From positions 2,232,001 through 2,296,000 of the forward strand of contig NZ_SHLA01000001.1 in assembly GCF_004217565.1 (NCBI RefSeq): a stretch of DNA of 64,000 bases. Reading direction: 5' to 3'. The notes under the pieces are model-generated. The model saw nothing but the letters and a program-made list of their open reading frames with translations. It was not told the origin of the DNA and did not search any database. The stretch's first letter is position 1. The number at the start of each line of letters is the position of its first letter. Below, in pieces: positions 37,031 through 45,879 of the stretch. The stretch comes from Zhihengliuella halotolerans (GTDB taxonomy: Bacteria > Actinomycetota > Actinomycetes > Actinomycetales > Micrococcaceae). Both the position numbers and the translations under genes were made by a program.

Positions 37031-37882
37031 ATGGTCGATTCTTCTCAGCCGACGCCCGTTTCCGCGTTCGCCTCGATGCTGCTCGCACCCAACCCGGGCC
37101 CGATGACCCTCGACGGCACGCAATCCTACGCCGTGCGGTTCCCGGGTCACGACTCCGTCGTGGTGGTCGATCCGGGGCCCGCCGACGACGCGCACCTGAC
37201 CGCGCTGGCCGCGCTCGGCGACGTCGCCCTGGTCTTGATCACGCACCATCACCCCGACCACACGGCGGGCATCGATCGACTGCACGACCTGACCGGTGCG
37301 CCCGTCCGGGCCGCGGCGGCCGAGTTCTGCCGACCCGCCGCGACCGGCCACCCCGCCCACGGCACGGACGCCGGCCGGACACTGCGACACGGCGAAGTGA
37401 TCGAAGCGGCCGGGGTTCAGATCAAGGTCCTGGCCACGCCCGGACACACCTCGGACTCGATGAGCTTCTTCCTGCCCGACGACGGGGCGCACGGCGCGAT
37501 GATCACCGGCGACACGATCCTCGGGCGCGGGACGACGATCCTCGACTTCCCGGATGGAACCCTCGGCGACTACCTCGAGACCCTCGAGACGCTGTCCGGG
37601 TTCGGGGACGCGAAGGTCCTGCCCGCCCATGGCGGGACGCTGCCGTCCCTCGCGTCGATCGCCTGCGCCTACCGTGCCCACCGCGAGGAGCGGATCGCCC
37701 AGGTGCGCGCCGCCGTCGAACTGATCGAGGGCGGGCGCGCGGGCGCCGAAGGCCCCGCAGCGGCGACCGTGGCCGAGGTGGCCGACGTCGTCTACGCGGA
37801 CGTCGACCCCTCGGTCCGGTCGGCTGCGGAGCACTCCGTCGCCGCCCAGCTGGCGTACCTTCACGGCGAGGATCACCGGTAG
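37031..37882 (+). CDS. MBL-fold metallo-hydrolase (LACTB2-like)
   Basis: A 283-residue metallo-beta-lactamase-fold hydrolase. The metal motif THHHPDHTAG (HxHxDH) is present, followed by ATPGHTSDSMSFF, the aspartate loop MITGDTILGRGTT and the last histidine in VLPAHGGTLPS, and the protein ends in a helical LACTB2-type domain. These are binuclear zinc enzymes that cleave thioesters, lactones or RNA; the substrate is unknown. It sits on the opposite strand between the fepD permease and the siderophore-binding lipoprotein gene, which it meets tail to tail 10 bases away. Transcripts are probably leaderless. Confidence 0.9.
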   Translation: MVDSSQPTPVSAFASMLLAPNPGPMTLDGTQSYAVRFPGHDSVVVVDPGPADDAHLTALAALGDVALVLITHHHPDHTAGIDRLHDLTGAPVRAAAAEFCRPAATGHPAHGTDAGRTLRHGEVIEAAGVQIKVLATPGHTSDSMSFFLPDDGAHGAMITGDTILGRGTTILDFPDGTLGDYLETLETLSGFGDAKVLPAHGGTLPSLASIACAYRAHREERIAQVRAAVELIEGGRAGAEGPAAATVAEVADVVYADVDPSVRSAAEHSVAAQLAYLHGEDHR

Positions 37883-37892
37883 CGTTTCAGGG

Positions 37893-38930
37893 CTACTTGA
37901 TCAGTCCGTCGGCGGTCTCGACGAAGTCCGGGATGACGTTCTCGAGCGCCCACGGCAGACCCAGGACGTTGGCCGCGGAGATGGACATCGTCTCCTCGTT
38001 GGAGCGTGTGGCCACGAGGCCGCCGTTCGCGACGGCCGGGATCTGCGAGTAGAGGTCGTCCTCGGTAACGTCCGACATCTCGTTGCCCTCCGGGATGAAG
38101 GTGTAGAGGATGTCGGAGTCCAGCTCGTCAGCGCGCTCGACCGACCACTCGAAGAAGAAGGCTCCCTCCTCGGTGTTCTCCTCGACGACCGGGGCCGACG
38201 TCATGCCGAGCGTCTCGAAGAGGCGCTGGCGCGTGTCGCCGCCGGCGTAGACGTTGATCGTGTTCTCTGCGAGGTCCAGGTTCGCGGCGATGAAGGTCAG
38301 GTCCTCGATACCCGGGTGATCCTCGGCGATGGCCGCGAAGTCGGACTCGATGTCGGAGACCAGCTGATCGGCCTCATCGGGCTTGCCGAGGGCCTCGCCC
38401 GTGACCTTCGCCACGTCCTGCCACGGAGCCTGGTAGTTCTCCTCCTGCGGCCCGACGACGGGGGCGATCTTGGAGAGCTTGTCGAACTCCTCCTTGGTCA
38501 GGCCGGAGTAGCCCGCGAGGATGACGTCCGGCTCCAGTGCGGCGATGGCCTCGAAGTTCACGCCGTCGACCTCGCTGTAGAGCTCCGGCGCACCGTCCGA
38601 TCCGAGCGGGGCGCCCAGCTCCTCGAGCTTGTCGTCCACCCAGGCGGTGGTCCCGTCCTCGCCACCGCCCCACGCATCGGCCGGCATGCCGACCGGAACG
38701 ACGCCGAGCGCCAGGGCGGTATCGGCGTTGCTCCAGGAGACGGTGACGACGCGCTCCGGCTGCTCCGGGATCACGCTCTCCCCGTGGATGCTGTCGACGG
38801 TCACGGGGAACGCGCCGGTCGCGGCTTCGGAGGAATCGGAGGAGCCCGTCGCAGCGCCCGAGCAGGCGGAGGCGGCGAGAACAGTGGCGGCTGCTGCTGC
38901 GAGCAGGCCGACGCGGCGGGAAAAGGCCAT
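37893..38930 (-). CDS. Iron-siderophore-binding lipoprotein (FepB-like)
   Basis: A 345-residue ABC solute-binding lipoprotein. The signal peptide ends in the lipobox AASAC with the lipidated cysteine at about residue 23, followed by a Ser/Gly tether. The TroA-like bilobed domain has IPEQPERVVTVSWSNADTAL, then ALEPDVILAGYSGLTKEEFD, as in siderophore-binding proteins. It hands ferric siderophore to a FecCD permease, most likely the fepDG pair, from which it is separated only by the opposite-strand MBL gene. Its upstream region holds IdeR-type iron boxes shared with the divergent catecholate system. It ends in ADGLIK. Confidence 0.92.
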   Translation of the reverse strand: MAFSRRVGLLAAAAATVLAASACSGAATGSSDSSEAATGAFPVTVDSIHGESVIPEQPERVVTVSWSNADTALALGVVPVGMPADAWGGGEDGTTAWVDDKLEELGAPLGSDGAPELYSEVDGVNFEAIAALEPDVILAGYSGLTKEEFDKLSKIAPVVGPQEENYQAPWQDVAKVTGEALGKPDEADQLVSDIESDFAAIAEDHPGIEDLTFIAANLDLAENTINVYAGGDTRQRLFETLGMTSAPVVEENTEEGAFFFEWSVERADELDSDILYTFIPEGNEMSDVTEDDLYSQIPAVANGGLVATRSNEETMSISAANVLGLPWALENVIPDFVETADGLIK

Positions 38931-38982
38931 GGGAAGTCCTTGAGGGGTCTCTAGTTGATTCGTGACGCGGCCAATGGGCCAA

Positions 38983-39001
38983 CGAAGTAAGGCTAGCCTC
39001 A
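38983..39001 (-). promoter_or_regulatory. DtxR/IdeR-type iron box for the FepB-like gene
   Basis: The core GTAAGGCTAGCCTCA, within 38983-39001, matches 13 of 19 positions of the IdeR/DtxR consensus TTAGGTTAGGCTAACCTAA. It lies 53 bases upstream of the FepB-like start, a normal place for iron-dependent repression. Confidence 0.75.
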
Positions 39002-39072
39002 GCGGGCCGGATTACGCAAAACTTGTGTTACCCAATTGATCCGGAATCAAGCATCGAAGTTCGATTTGAGAT

Positions 39073-39091
39073 TAGGTAAGCCTTCCTATAG
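39073..39091 (+). promoter_or_regulatory. DtxR/IdeR-type iron box for the catecholate importer operon
   Basis: TTAGGTAAGCCTTCCTA matches the IdeR/DtxR half-site TTAGGT perfectly, with a degenerate right half. It lies 91 bases upstream of the fatB/ceuE-like start in the divergent intergenic region. Confidence 0.65.
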
Positions 39092-39181
39092 CTTCGACTC
39101 CGACACCTATTTTCGTAATGGTTTCGTTCGCTAATTGGCGTGGGTCATCGAGGTCACCCGCCACTGAGACTGGAGAAGAAC

Positions 39182-40168
39182 ATGAAGCTTTCCCGCACGT
39201 CCGCATCGATCGGCGGCCTCGCCGCCGTTGCACTTCTGGGGCTGACGGCCTGCGGCGGCAGCACCGACGCGGCCGAGGCAGGCACCGATACCCCGGCGGA
39301 GACGATCACCGTCGAGACCAACAACGGCCCCGTCGAGGTCCCCGCGGACGCTGAGCGCGTCGTCGCCCTGGACAACACCTCGTTCGCGACCCTAAAGGCC
39401 CTCGGCGTCGAGCCCGTGGCCGCGCCGAAGCAGCTGCTCCCAAACAACGGCTTCGAGGACTGGCGGGATGACGAGGCGATCGCCGACGTCGGCACCCACC
39501 GCGAGCCGAATCTCGAGGCGCTCAACGAGGCGGCCCCGGACCTGATCGTCGGCGGCTATCGGTTCTCCGAGTACACCGACGACCTGGCGAAGATCGCTCC
39601 GGTCCTCGACGTCACCCCGGATGCCGAGACTCCCGGCGCCTGGCTGGACGGCTTGCGCACGCAGACCGAAACGCTCGGCACCGTCTTCGGCGCCGAGGAG
39701 CAGGCGGCCGAAATCGTCGCCGACTTCGACGCGGCTCAGACCGCCGCTGAGGAAGCCACCGACGGCGAGACCGTCTTCCTCGCCAACGCCTCGGGTGGAA
39801 AGATCGACAACGGCGCCGGCCGCATCGGGCGCCTGCTCGAGGGCGTCAACCTTGAGGACGTCTTCGCCAGCGAGGACCTCGACGGCGAATCGGTGCACAA
39901 CGATTCCGGGCTGGCCCCGGAGACCGTCGCCGAAGCCGACCCTGACTGGATGATCGTGATGGACCGCGACGCCGCCGTCTCGACCGCCGAGGACGAGTTC
40001 ACCCCGGCGCAGTCGCTCGTCGCCGCGCTCGAGAACGTCTGGGGCGAGACGACGTTCTTCGCCGGAGACCAGATCATCTACCTCAACACCGACTTCTACA
40101 AGACCGAGGGCATCCAGGCCTACACCGAGGCCTACGAGCAGATCTCCGAAGCCTTCTCCGCCAACTAG
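39182..40168 (+). CDS. Siderophore-binding lipoprotein (FatB/CeuE-like)
   Basis: A 328-residue lipoprotein with lipobox LTAC (cysteine at about residue 21). The mature domain begins ETITVETNNGPVEVPADAER and continues RVVALDNTSFATLKALGVEP, the start typical of the FatB/CeuE class that binds catecholate siderophores such as enterobactin fragments or petrobactin. Later LANASGGKIDNGAGRIGRL and DFYKTEGIQAYTEAYEQI fit the same class. The ATG at 39182 has GGAGAAG seven bases upstream; the frame from 39140 is too long. It heads a four-gene operon (binding protein, two permeases, ATPase) controlled by an iron box. Confidence 0.93.
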   Translation: MKLSRTSASIGGLAAVALLGLTACGGSTDAAEAGTDTPAETITVETNNGPVEVPADAERVVALDNTSFATLKALGVEPVAAPKQLLPNNGFEDWRDDEAIADVGTHREPNLEALNEAAPDLIVGGYRFSEYTDDLAKIAPVLDVTPDAETPGAWLDGLRTQTETLGTVFGAEEQAAEIVADFDAAQTAAEEATDGETVFLANASGGKIDNGAGRIGRLLEGVNLEDVFASEDLDGESVHNDSGLAPETVAEADPDWMIVMDRDAAVSTAEDEFTPAQSLVAALENVWGETTFFAGDQIIYLNTDFYKTEGIQAYTEAYEQISEAFSAN

Positions 40169-40188
40169 TCCCGAGCACACCTCCCGCC

Positions 40189-41163
40189 ATGCGCAACCTC
40201 CCTACCCGGTACTTCCCGGCCGCCGTCGTCCTGGCGGCGGTCGGGCTGACCGCGGCCTCGCTGCTCGTCGGCGGGTACAGCATCACCTTCGAGAAGCTGC
40301 TGCACGATCCCGCCGCGCAACACATGTTCTTCGTCTCGCGCATCCCGCGCACGCTCGCGCTCATCTTCGCCGCGGCGGCGATGAGCGTGTGCGGGGTGAT
40401 CATGCAGCTGATCACGCAGAACAAGTTCGTCGAGCCGACCACGGCCGGGACCGCCCAGTGGGCGGGACTGGGCATGCTCGCGATCCTCATCGTTGACCCC
40501 GGCGCGGCGCCGATGGCCAAGATGGCCGTCGCGATCGCCTTCGCCTTCGCCGGCACGTGGGTTTTCATCGCGTTCCTGAACCGGGTGCGCGTGAAGAACT
40601 CTCTGGTGGTCCCGCTCGTCGGGATCATGCTCGGCGCGGTCGTCGGTTCGTTCTCGACGTTCCTCGCCGGCACGTTCGACTTGCTACAGACCATGTCGGC
40701 GTGGCGATCGGGCGGGTTCAGCGGCATCGTGGAGGGCTTCTACGAGCCGCTCTGGCTGGCCGCCGTCGTCTGCGTCGCGGCCTACTTCGTCGCCGACCGC
40801 TTCACGGTCGCCGGGCTCGGCAGGGACGTCGCGACCAACGTGGGCCTGCACTACGGGCGGGTCGTCTTCCTCGGCGTCACGATGGTGGCGCTCGCGACGG
40901 GGGTGACCACCGTCGTTGTCGGATTCATCCCGTTCCTCGGACTGATCGTGCCGAACCTCGTGTCGATGATCCTGGGCGACGACCTGCGCCGCAACCTGCC
41001 GTGGGTCGCCGCGCTCGGCGTCGTCTTCCTGCTCGCGTGCGACCTCATCGGCCGCACCATCATCGCACCGATGGAGCTGCCCGCCTCCGTCATCCTCGGC
41101 GTCGTCGGCGCCGTCGCGTTCATCTCCCTCGTTCTCAGGCAGCGCAAGCATGTCAACGCTTAG
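40189..41163 (+). CDS. Siderophore ABC permease (FatD/CeuB-like)
   Basis: A 324-residue FecCD-type permease with about nine helices. Motifs include FVSRIPRTLALIFAAAAMSV, GVIMQLITQNKFVEPTTAGT (the FatD/CeuB variant of the helix-2 loop) and VVGFIPFLGLIVPNLVSMIL (ATPase contact). It follows the binding-protein gene by 20 bases and overlaps the next permease by 14 bases. The two permeases form the heterodimeric channel of the catecholate importer. Confidence 0.94.
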   Translation: MRNLPTRYFPAAVVLAAVGLTAASLLVGGYSITFEKLLHDPAAQHMFFVSRIPRTLALIFAAAAMSVCGVIMQLITQNKFVEPTTAGTAQWAGLGMLAILIVDPGAAPMAKMAVAIAFAFAGTWVFIAFLNRVRVKNSLVVPLVGIMLGAVVGSFSTFLAGTFDLLQTMSAWRSGGFSGIVEGFYEPLWLAAVVCVAAYFVADRFTVAGLGRDVATNVGLHYGRVVFLGVTMVALATGVTTVVVGFIPFLGLIVPNLVSMILGDDLRRNLPWVAALGVVFLLACDLIGRTIIAPMELPASVILGVVGAVAFISLVLRQRKHVNA

Positions 41164-42190
41164 TCCCAGCCCCGCCGCATCCACGACGACGGCGCGCCCG
41201 GCCCCCAGCACCGCACCTCCCGCCGCGCGGGCCAGGCGGCGGCTCACGCCCGGCGCGCGGATCGCGATCATCGCCGCGCTCGTGGCCGTCGCCTCCGCGT
41301 GCTTCCTGCTGATGTTCATCCGCGGATCGTTCGAGTTCGCCTTCGAGCGACGCCTGACGATGTGGGGGACGATGATCGTCGTCGCGTTCACCCAGGGCGT
41401 CGGCACCGTCGTGTTCCACACCGTCACGCACAACCGGATCCTCACGCCCTCGATCATGGGGTTCGACTCGATCTACACGCTCATGCAGACCGTGCTCGTC
41501 TCGGTGTTCGGCGGGCTGTTCCTCGTCAATGCCGACGGTGTCCCGATGCTGCTGGGCCAGACGGCGGCCATGGTCCTGTTCGCCACGGTGCTCTACCGCT
41601 GGCTGTTCTCCGGAAAGTTCGGCAGCCTCTACATCCTGCTGCTCGTCGGCGTCGTCTTCGGCATGGCCTTCGACTCGATCTCGATCTTCCTGCAGCGCCT
41701 GCTGAACCCGACCGACTACGACATGCTCTCGGTCGAGCTGATGGGCCGCATGAGCTCGGTCGACGCGACGTACCTGCCGTGGGCGTTCGCGGTCTGCGCC
41801 GCCGTCGGGTGGGTCCTGTGGAGCCGGCGATTCCGGCTCGACGTCCTGCTGCTCGGCCGCGATGCCGCCCAGGGCCTCGGCATCAACCACAAGCGCGAGC
41901 TGACGGCGATGCTGATCGTCATCGCGGTCATGGTCGCCTTCTCCACCGCGCTCGCGGGCCCCATGACGTTCTTCGGATTCATCGTCGCAACGCTCGCCTA
42001 CCAGCTCACCGGAACCCACGAGCACCGGTACGTCATGCCGATGGCGTTCCTGCTGGGCCTGTTCACGCTCGTCGCCGGTCAGTTCGTGCTCCAGCACGTC
42101 TTCTACGCCTCCGGCTTCCTGACCGTCATCATCGAATTCGTCGGCGGGGCCCTCTTCCTGCTGATCCTGCTCCGAAAGGGCAAGATGTGA
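41150..42190 (+). CDS. Siderophore ABC permease (FatC/CeuC-like)
   Basis: A 346-residue FecCD-family permease with a Pro/Ala-rich N-terminal extension before the first helix. Motifs HTVTHNRILTPSIMGFDSIY and GPMTFFGFIVATLAYQLTG mark the FatC/CeuC branch. It begins inside the last codons of the FatD-like gene, and its TGA overlaps the GTG of the ATPase gene by 4 bases, so translation of the four genes is coupled. Confidence 0.94.
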   Translation: MSTLSPSPAASTTTARPAPSTAPPAARARRRLTPGARIAIIAALVAVASACFLLMFIRGSFEFAFERRLTMWGTMIVVAFTQGVGTVVFHTVTHNRILTPSIMGFDSIYTLMQTVLVSVFGGLFLVNADGVPMLLGQTAAMVLFATVLYRWLFSGKFGSLYILLLVGVVFGMAFDSISIFLQRLLNPTDYDMLSVELMGRMSSVDATYLPWAFAVCAAVGWVLWSRRFRLDVLLLGRDAAQGLGINHKRELTAMLIVIAVMVAFSTALAGPMTFFGFIVATLAYQLTGTHEHRYVMPMAFLLGLFTLVAGQFVLQHVFYASGFLTVIIEFVGGALFLLILLRKGKM

Positions 42191-42945
42191 TCGCCTTCAC
42201 CGAGGTCCACAAGTCCTACAACGACACCACCGTCCTCGGCCCCGTCACGGGCCGGATCGCCGCGGGCGGGATCACAGCGCTCATCGGCCCCAATGGCGCC
42301 GGCAAGTCGACGCTACTGACCATCATCGGGCGCCTCCTGGACCCGACGGCCGGCCGCATTACGGTCAAGGACCACGACATCGCCACGACGAAAAGCTCAG
42401 ACCTGGCGAAGCTGATGTCGATCCTGCGTCAGGAGAACCACATGACCGCGCGGCTGACGGTCCGCGACCTCGTGGGATTCGGACGCTACCCGCATTCCAA
42501 GGGCCGGCTCACCGACGCCTGCCACGCCGCCATCGACTCCGCTCTCGACTTCCTCAACCTCACGGGCCTGCAGGATCGATTCGTGGACCAGCTCTCCGGC
42601 GGCCAACGCCAGCGCGCCTTCGTCGCCATGGTGCTGGCCCAGGACACCGAGTACGTGCTGCTCGACGAACCGCTCAACAACCTCGACATGAAGCACGCCG
42701 TGCTGATGATGCGCCAGCTGCGCCGCGCGGCCGACGAGCTCGGCAAGACCATCGTGATCGTCATCCACGACATCAACTTCGCCGCCGCCTACTCCGATCA
42801 CATCGTCGCGCTGCGCGAGGGCCGCATCGCACACTCCGGCACGCCGGAAGAGATCATGCGCGACGACGTGCTCACGGACGTCTTCGACACCGGCGTGCGA
42901 GTGCACGAGATCGAAGGCCGCCGCACCGCAATCTTCAGCCTCTGA
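42187..42945 (+). CDS. Siderophore ABC transporter ATPase (FatE/CeuD-like)
   Basis: A 252-residue ATPase that powers the catecholate importer. Walker A is GPNGAGKSTLL, the signature LSGGQRQRAFVAMVLAQ, Walker B YVLLDEPLNNLDM and the H-loop VIVIHDINFAAAYSDH. The GTG at 42187 overlaps the preceding stop (GTGA); the frame upstream is only a shadow of the permease gene. Unlike the FepC-like ATPase of this window it carries no reductase domain. Last gene of the operon. Confidence 0.95.
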   Translation: MIAFTEVHKSYNDTTVLGPVTGRIAAGGITALIGPNGAGKSTLLTIIGRLLDPTAGRITVKDHDIATTKSSDLAKLMSILRQENHMTARLTVRDLVGFGRYPHSKGRLTDACHAAIDSALDFLNLTGLQDRFVDQLSGGQRQRAFVAMVLAQDTEYVLLDEPLNNLDMKHAVLMMRQLRRAADELGKTIVIVIHDINFAAAYSDHIVALREGRIAHSGTPEEIMRDDVLTDVFDTGVRVHEIEGRRTAIFSL

Positions 42946-43137
42946 GTAGAGTCCATGACTCAATAGGTCGGCGGCCCGAACGCATCGCCGAACGGGATTA
43001 TGCTCCGCGTGCTCCCAAGGAGACGACGGCGTCCTCGGCTCGTTCTGCGCGGTCACCGGGCACCCCCGTGGTCGGCGCCATGAATTGCGCCTGCGAATCT
43101 CAATCCGCCATCCACCTCAGCCGCCTGATCGCGACTT

Positions 43138-43156
43138 TGAGGTGAGGCTAGCCTTG
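43138..43156 (+). promoter_or_regulatory. IdeR/DtxR box and promoter of the fbpABC operon
   Basis: TGAGGTGAGGCTAGCCTTG matches the iron-box consensus well, centred on GGCTAGCC. It overlaps a -35-like TTGAGG (43137-43142) and is followed after 17 bases by a TAGATT -10 (43160-43165), so bound repressor would block RNA polymerase. The rest of the 306-base gap (42946-43251) shows no gene. Confidence 0.78.
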
Positions 43157-43251
43157 CTATAGATTCAGCGTGGCCCTCGTCATTACGCAAGATGCTTGTT
43201 GCGTAATGCGCCGGGCCCCTCACATCGCACCTGTCACCTCTGGAGAGGCAC

Positions 43252-44310
43252 ATGAAGAATCTATCGAAGGCGATCACCGCCGCATCGGCCCTCGTCGCAC
43301 TCGCAGCTCTGAGCGCCTGCGGTTCCAACGGATCTTCCCCGGAAGCCGACGACACCGCCGTCGCCGCCGAGCCGGCCTCCGACGAGTCGCTGGTCCTGTA
43401 CTCGGGCCGCGACGAAGAGCTCATCGCCCCGCTCGTCGAGCAGTTCACCGACGAGACGGGCATCGAGGTCGAGGTCCGCTACGCCGGCACCCCCGAGATG
43501 AACGCGCTGCTCCTCGAGGAGGGCGACGCCACCCCGGCCGACGTCTTCCTCTCCCAGGACGCCGGCGCGCTCGGCTCGTTGGCCAAGGCGGATCTGCTGG
43601 CCGAGCTGCCGGAGAACCTCGCCTCCCAGGTCCCCGCTGAGCTGACCTCGACCGACGGTTCGTGGGTTGGCCTGACCGGCCGCGCCCGTGTCATCGCGTT
43701 CGACGGCGACAAGCTCAGCGCCGACGAGGTCCCCGACACCGTGGACGCACTCGTGGAGGACGAATGGAAGGGCCGCGTCGGCTTCCCGCCCGGCAACGCC
43801 AGCTTCCAGTCCTTCGTGACCGCGCTGCGCGTGCTCGAGGGTGAAGACGCCGCCGCTACCTGGCTCGAGGCCCTGGCCGGAAACGACCCGGTCCTGACCG
43901 AGAAGAACGGCCCGACCCTCGAGATGGTCAACAACGGCCAGCTCGACCTCGGCCTCATCAACCACTACTACTGGTACCAGCTCGCCGCCGAGCAGGGCGC
44001 CGAGAACATGCGCGCGGAGCTGAAGTTCCTCCCGGGCGACGCCGGCGGCATCGTCAACGTCACCGGCGCGGCCGTGCTCGCCGGCTCGGGTGAGGATGAG
44101 AACGCGCTCGCCTTCGTCGAGTTCCTGCTCGCCGACTCCGCGCAGACCTACTTCGCGGAAGAGACCTTCGAGTACCCGCTGGTGCCCGGTTCCCCTGCCC
44201 CGGAAGGCCTCCCGGCCCTCGACGAGCTGACCAACCCGGAGCTCGACCTGAGCGACCTCGACTCGCTCGAGGAGAGCCAGTCCATGCTGGCCGACGCCGG
44301 ACTGCTCTAG
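43252..44310 (+). CDS. fbpA: Ferric-iron-binding lipoprotein (FbpA-like)
   Basis: A 352-residue type II periplasmic-binding-like lipoprotein with lipobox LSAC (cysteine at about residue 23). The mature protein begins SLVLYSGRDEELIAPLVEQF and contains the paired tyrosines of NHYYWYQLAAEQG that bind Fe(III) in FbpA proteins. It delivers ferric ion (rather than siderophore) to the FbpB permease encoded 12 bases downstream. TGGAGAG precedes the ATG. Preceded by a good IdeR box, it should be induced in low iron. Confidence 0.94.
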   Translation: MKNLSKAITAASALVALAALSACGSNGSSPEADDTAVAAEPASDESLVLYSGRDEELIAPLVEQFTDETGIEVEVRYAGTPEMNALLLEEGDATPADVFLSQDAGALGSLAKADLLAELPENLASQVPAELTSTDGSWVGLTGRARVIAFDGDKLSADEVPDTVDALVEDEWKGRVGFPPGNASFQSFVTALRVLEGEDAAATWLEALAGNDPVLTEKNGPTLEMVNNGQLDLGLINHYYWYQLAAEQGAENMRAELKFLPGDAGGIVNVTGAAVLAGSGEDENALAFVEFLLADSAQTYFAEETFEYPLVPGSPAPEGLPALDELTNPELDLSDLDSLEESQSMLADAGLL

Positions 44311-44322
44311 CCCGTCCTGCCG

Positions 44323-45879
44323 ATGCCCCGAGGTACTTCCCGCCGGCTGCCGCGCGCCCTGACGCTCGCGGCGGCCGGCTGCGGTCTGCTCGCGGCCGTG
44401 CCCCTGATCTACCTCGTGGTCAGGGTCGCGACCGCGGGGCCCGAGAGCCTGGCCGCCACGCTCTCGCGGCCTCGCCTGCCCGACCTGCTGCTCAACTCCC
44501 TGCTGCTGACGACGGCGGTCACCGCGACCGCCGTCGTCATCGGCGTCCCCATCGCGTGGGCGCTCGCGCGCGCCCGCCTGCCTTGGCGCAACGGGTGGGC
44601 CGCGCTGGCCGCCCTGCCGCTCGCCGTGCCGTCCTACGTCGCAGCCTACGGCTGGCTGGCTGCGTTCCCCGCGATGACCGGCTTCTGGGCCGCGTGGTTC
44701 GTGTTGTCCCTCGTGGGAATCCCCTACGTTGTCCTGCCCGCGACGGCGGCCCTGCGCTCCGCGACCACCGACCTCGACGACGTCGCCCGCTCGCTCGGCC
44801 GAGGCCCCCTGGGAGCCTTCGTGGCCGGCACCCTGCCGCAGATCCGCCCGGCGGTCCTCTCCGGCGCACTGCTCGTGGCGCTCTACACGCTCAGTGACTT
44901 CGGCGGCGTCGCCCTCTTCCGCTTCCAGGTCTTCACGACCGCTATCCACCGCGCCTACGCGGCCAGCTTCGACCGCGACTACGCCGCCATCCTCGCGACG
45001 ATCCTCATGCTCGTCGCCCTGTTGATCGTCGTCGGCGAGCAGCTCACCCGCCGGCAGTCCCGGCACGGGAACAACGGATCCCACCGCCGCTCCGCCCCGG
45101 TCCGCCTCGGTGCGTGGACGGTCCCCGTGTGCGCCGGCCTCGTCGTCGTGCCGCTCCTCACGGCGGGGGTGCCGGTTGCGGCATTGGTCGTGCGGTGGGT
45201 TCAGGCCGCCGACATGGCCGCGATCGACCCCGCGCGATTCGCCGCCGCCCTCGGTAATACCGTCGCTCTCTCGGCCGGCGGGGCGCTCATCGCGCTCGGA
45301 CTGGCCACCCCGATCGCCATCCTCTCCGCCCGCCACTCCGGCCGCCGCGTGCGACTGCTCGAGGTCCTCGGCGCGCTCCCGCTGGGACTCCCCGGCATCG
45401 TCGTCGGGCTGTCGCTGGTCTTCGTCTCGCTGAAGATCGTCCCGTGGTGGTACCAGTCGGCCGGAGTGCTGGCCTTCGCGTACGGCGTCCTCTTCCTGCC
45501 CAAGGCCATCGGCGGCGTGCGCAGCGCCGTCGCGCAGGTGCCGACCGAGCTCGAGGACGTCGCGCGCAGCCTCGGCGGCTCGCGGGCCCGCGTCTGGTGG
45601 GAGGTCACCGCGCGGCTCGCCTCGCCCGGAGCCGCCGCCGCCGCGCTCCTCGTCGCCGTCACCGCCATGAAGGAGCTTCCCGCGACCCTGATGCTGCGCC
45701 CAACCGGCACCAACACCCTCGCCACGGAGCTGTGGTCCCGCACCGATATCGCCGCCTACGGCGCCTCCGCACCCTACGCGCTCGCACTGCTGGCCGTGGC
45801 CGCTGTGCCCGCGTTCATCCTCTCCCAACAGCGCCCCCGCGCCTCCCACCCGACAGGAGCCACCCCATCAGCGAGCTGA
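44323..45879 (+). CDS. fbpB: Ferric-iron ABC permease (FbpB-like)
   Basis: A 518-residue permease with two fused inner-membrane domains, each with an EAA loop: one around DLDDVARSLGRGPLGAFVAG and one around ELEDVARSLGGSRARVWWEV. That double arrangement is typical of FbpB/SfuB. It forms the channel for Fe(III) delivered by FbpA. It ends in PTGATPSAS, and its last 13 bases overlap the apparent ATC-started fbpC. Confidence 0.95.
   Translation: MPRGTSRRLPRALTLAAAGCGLLAAVPLIYLVVRVATAGPESLAATLSRPRLPDLLLNSLLLTTAVTATAVVIGVPIAWALARARLPWRNGWAALAALPLAVPSYVAAYGWLAAFPAMTGFWAAWFVLSLVGIPYVVLPATAALRSATTDLDDVARSLGRGPLGAFVAGTLPQIRPAVLSGALLVALYTLSDFGGVALFRFQVFTTAIHRAYAASFDRDYAAILATILMLVALLIVVGEQLTRRQSRHGNNGSHRRSAPVRLGAWTVPVCAGLVVVPLLTAGVPVAALVVRWVQAADMAAIDPARFAAALGNTVALSAGGALIALGLATPIAILSARHSGRRVRLLEVLGALPLGLPGIVVGLSLVFVSLKIVPWWYQSAGVLAFAYGVLFLPKAIGGVRSAVAQVPTELEDVARSLGGSRARVWWEVTARLASPGAAAAALLVAVTAMKELPATLMLRPTGTNTLATELWSRTDIAAYGASAPYALALLAVAAVPAFILSQQRPRASHPTGATPSAS

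Noticed and set aside
39118-39354. Alternative frame for the FatB-like protein from 39118
   Set aside because: Wrong frame; the lipoprotein signal and domain are in the frame starting at 39182.
43261-45849. 862-codon minus-strand frame opposite fbpA-fbpB
   Set aside because: Repetitive Arg/Gly/Glu-rich antisense product with no start signal; fbpA and fbpB are unmistakable on the plus strand.
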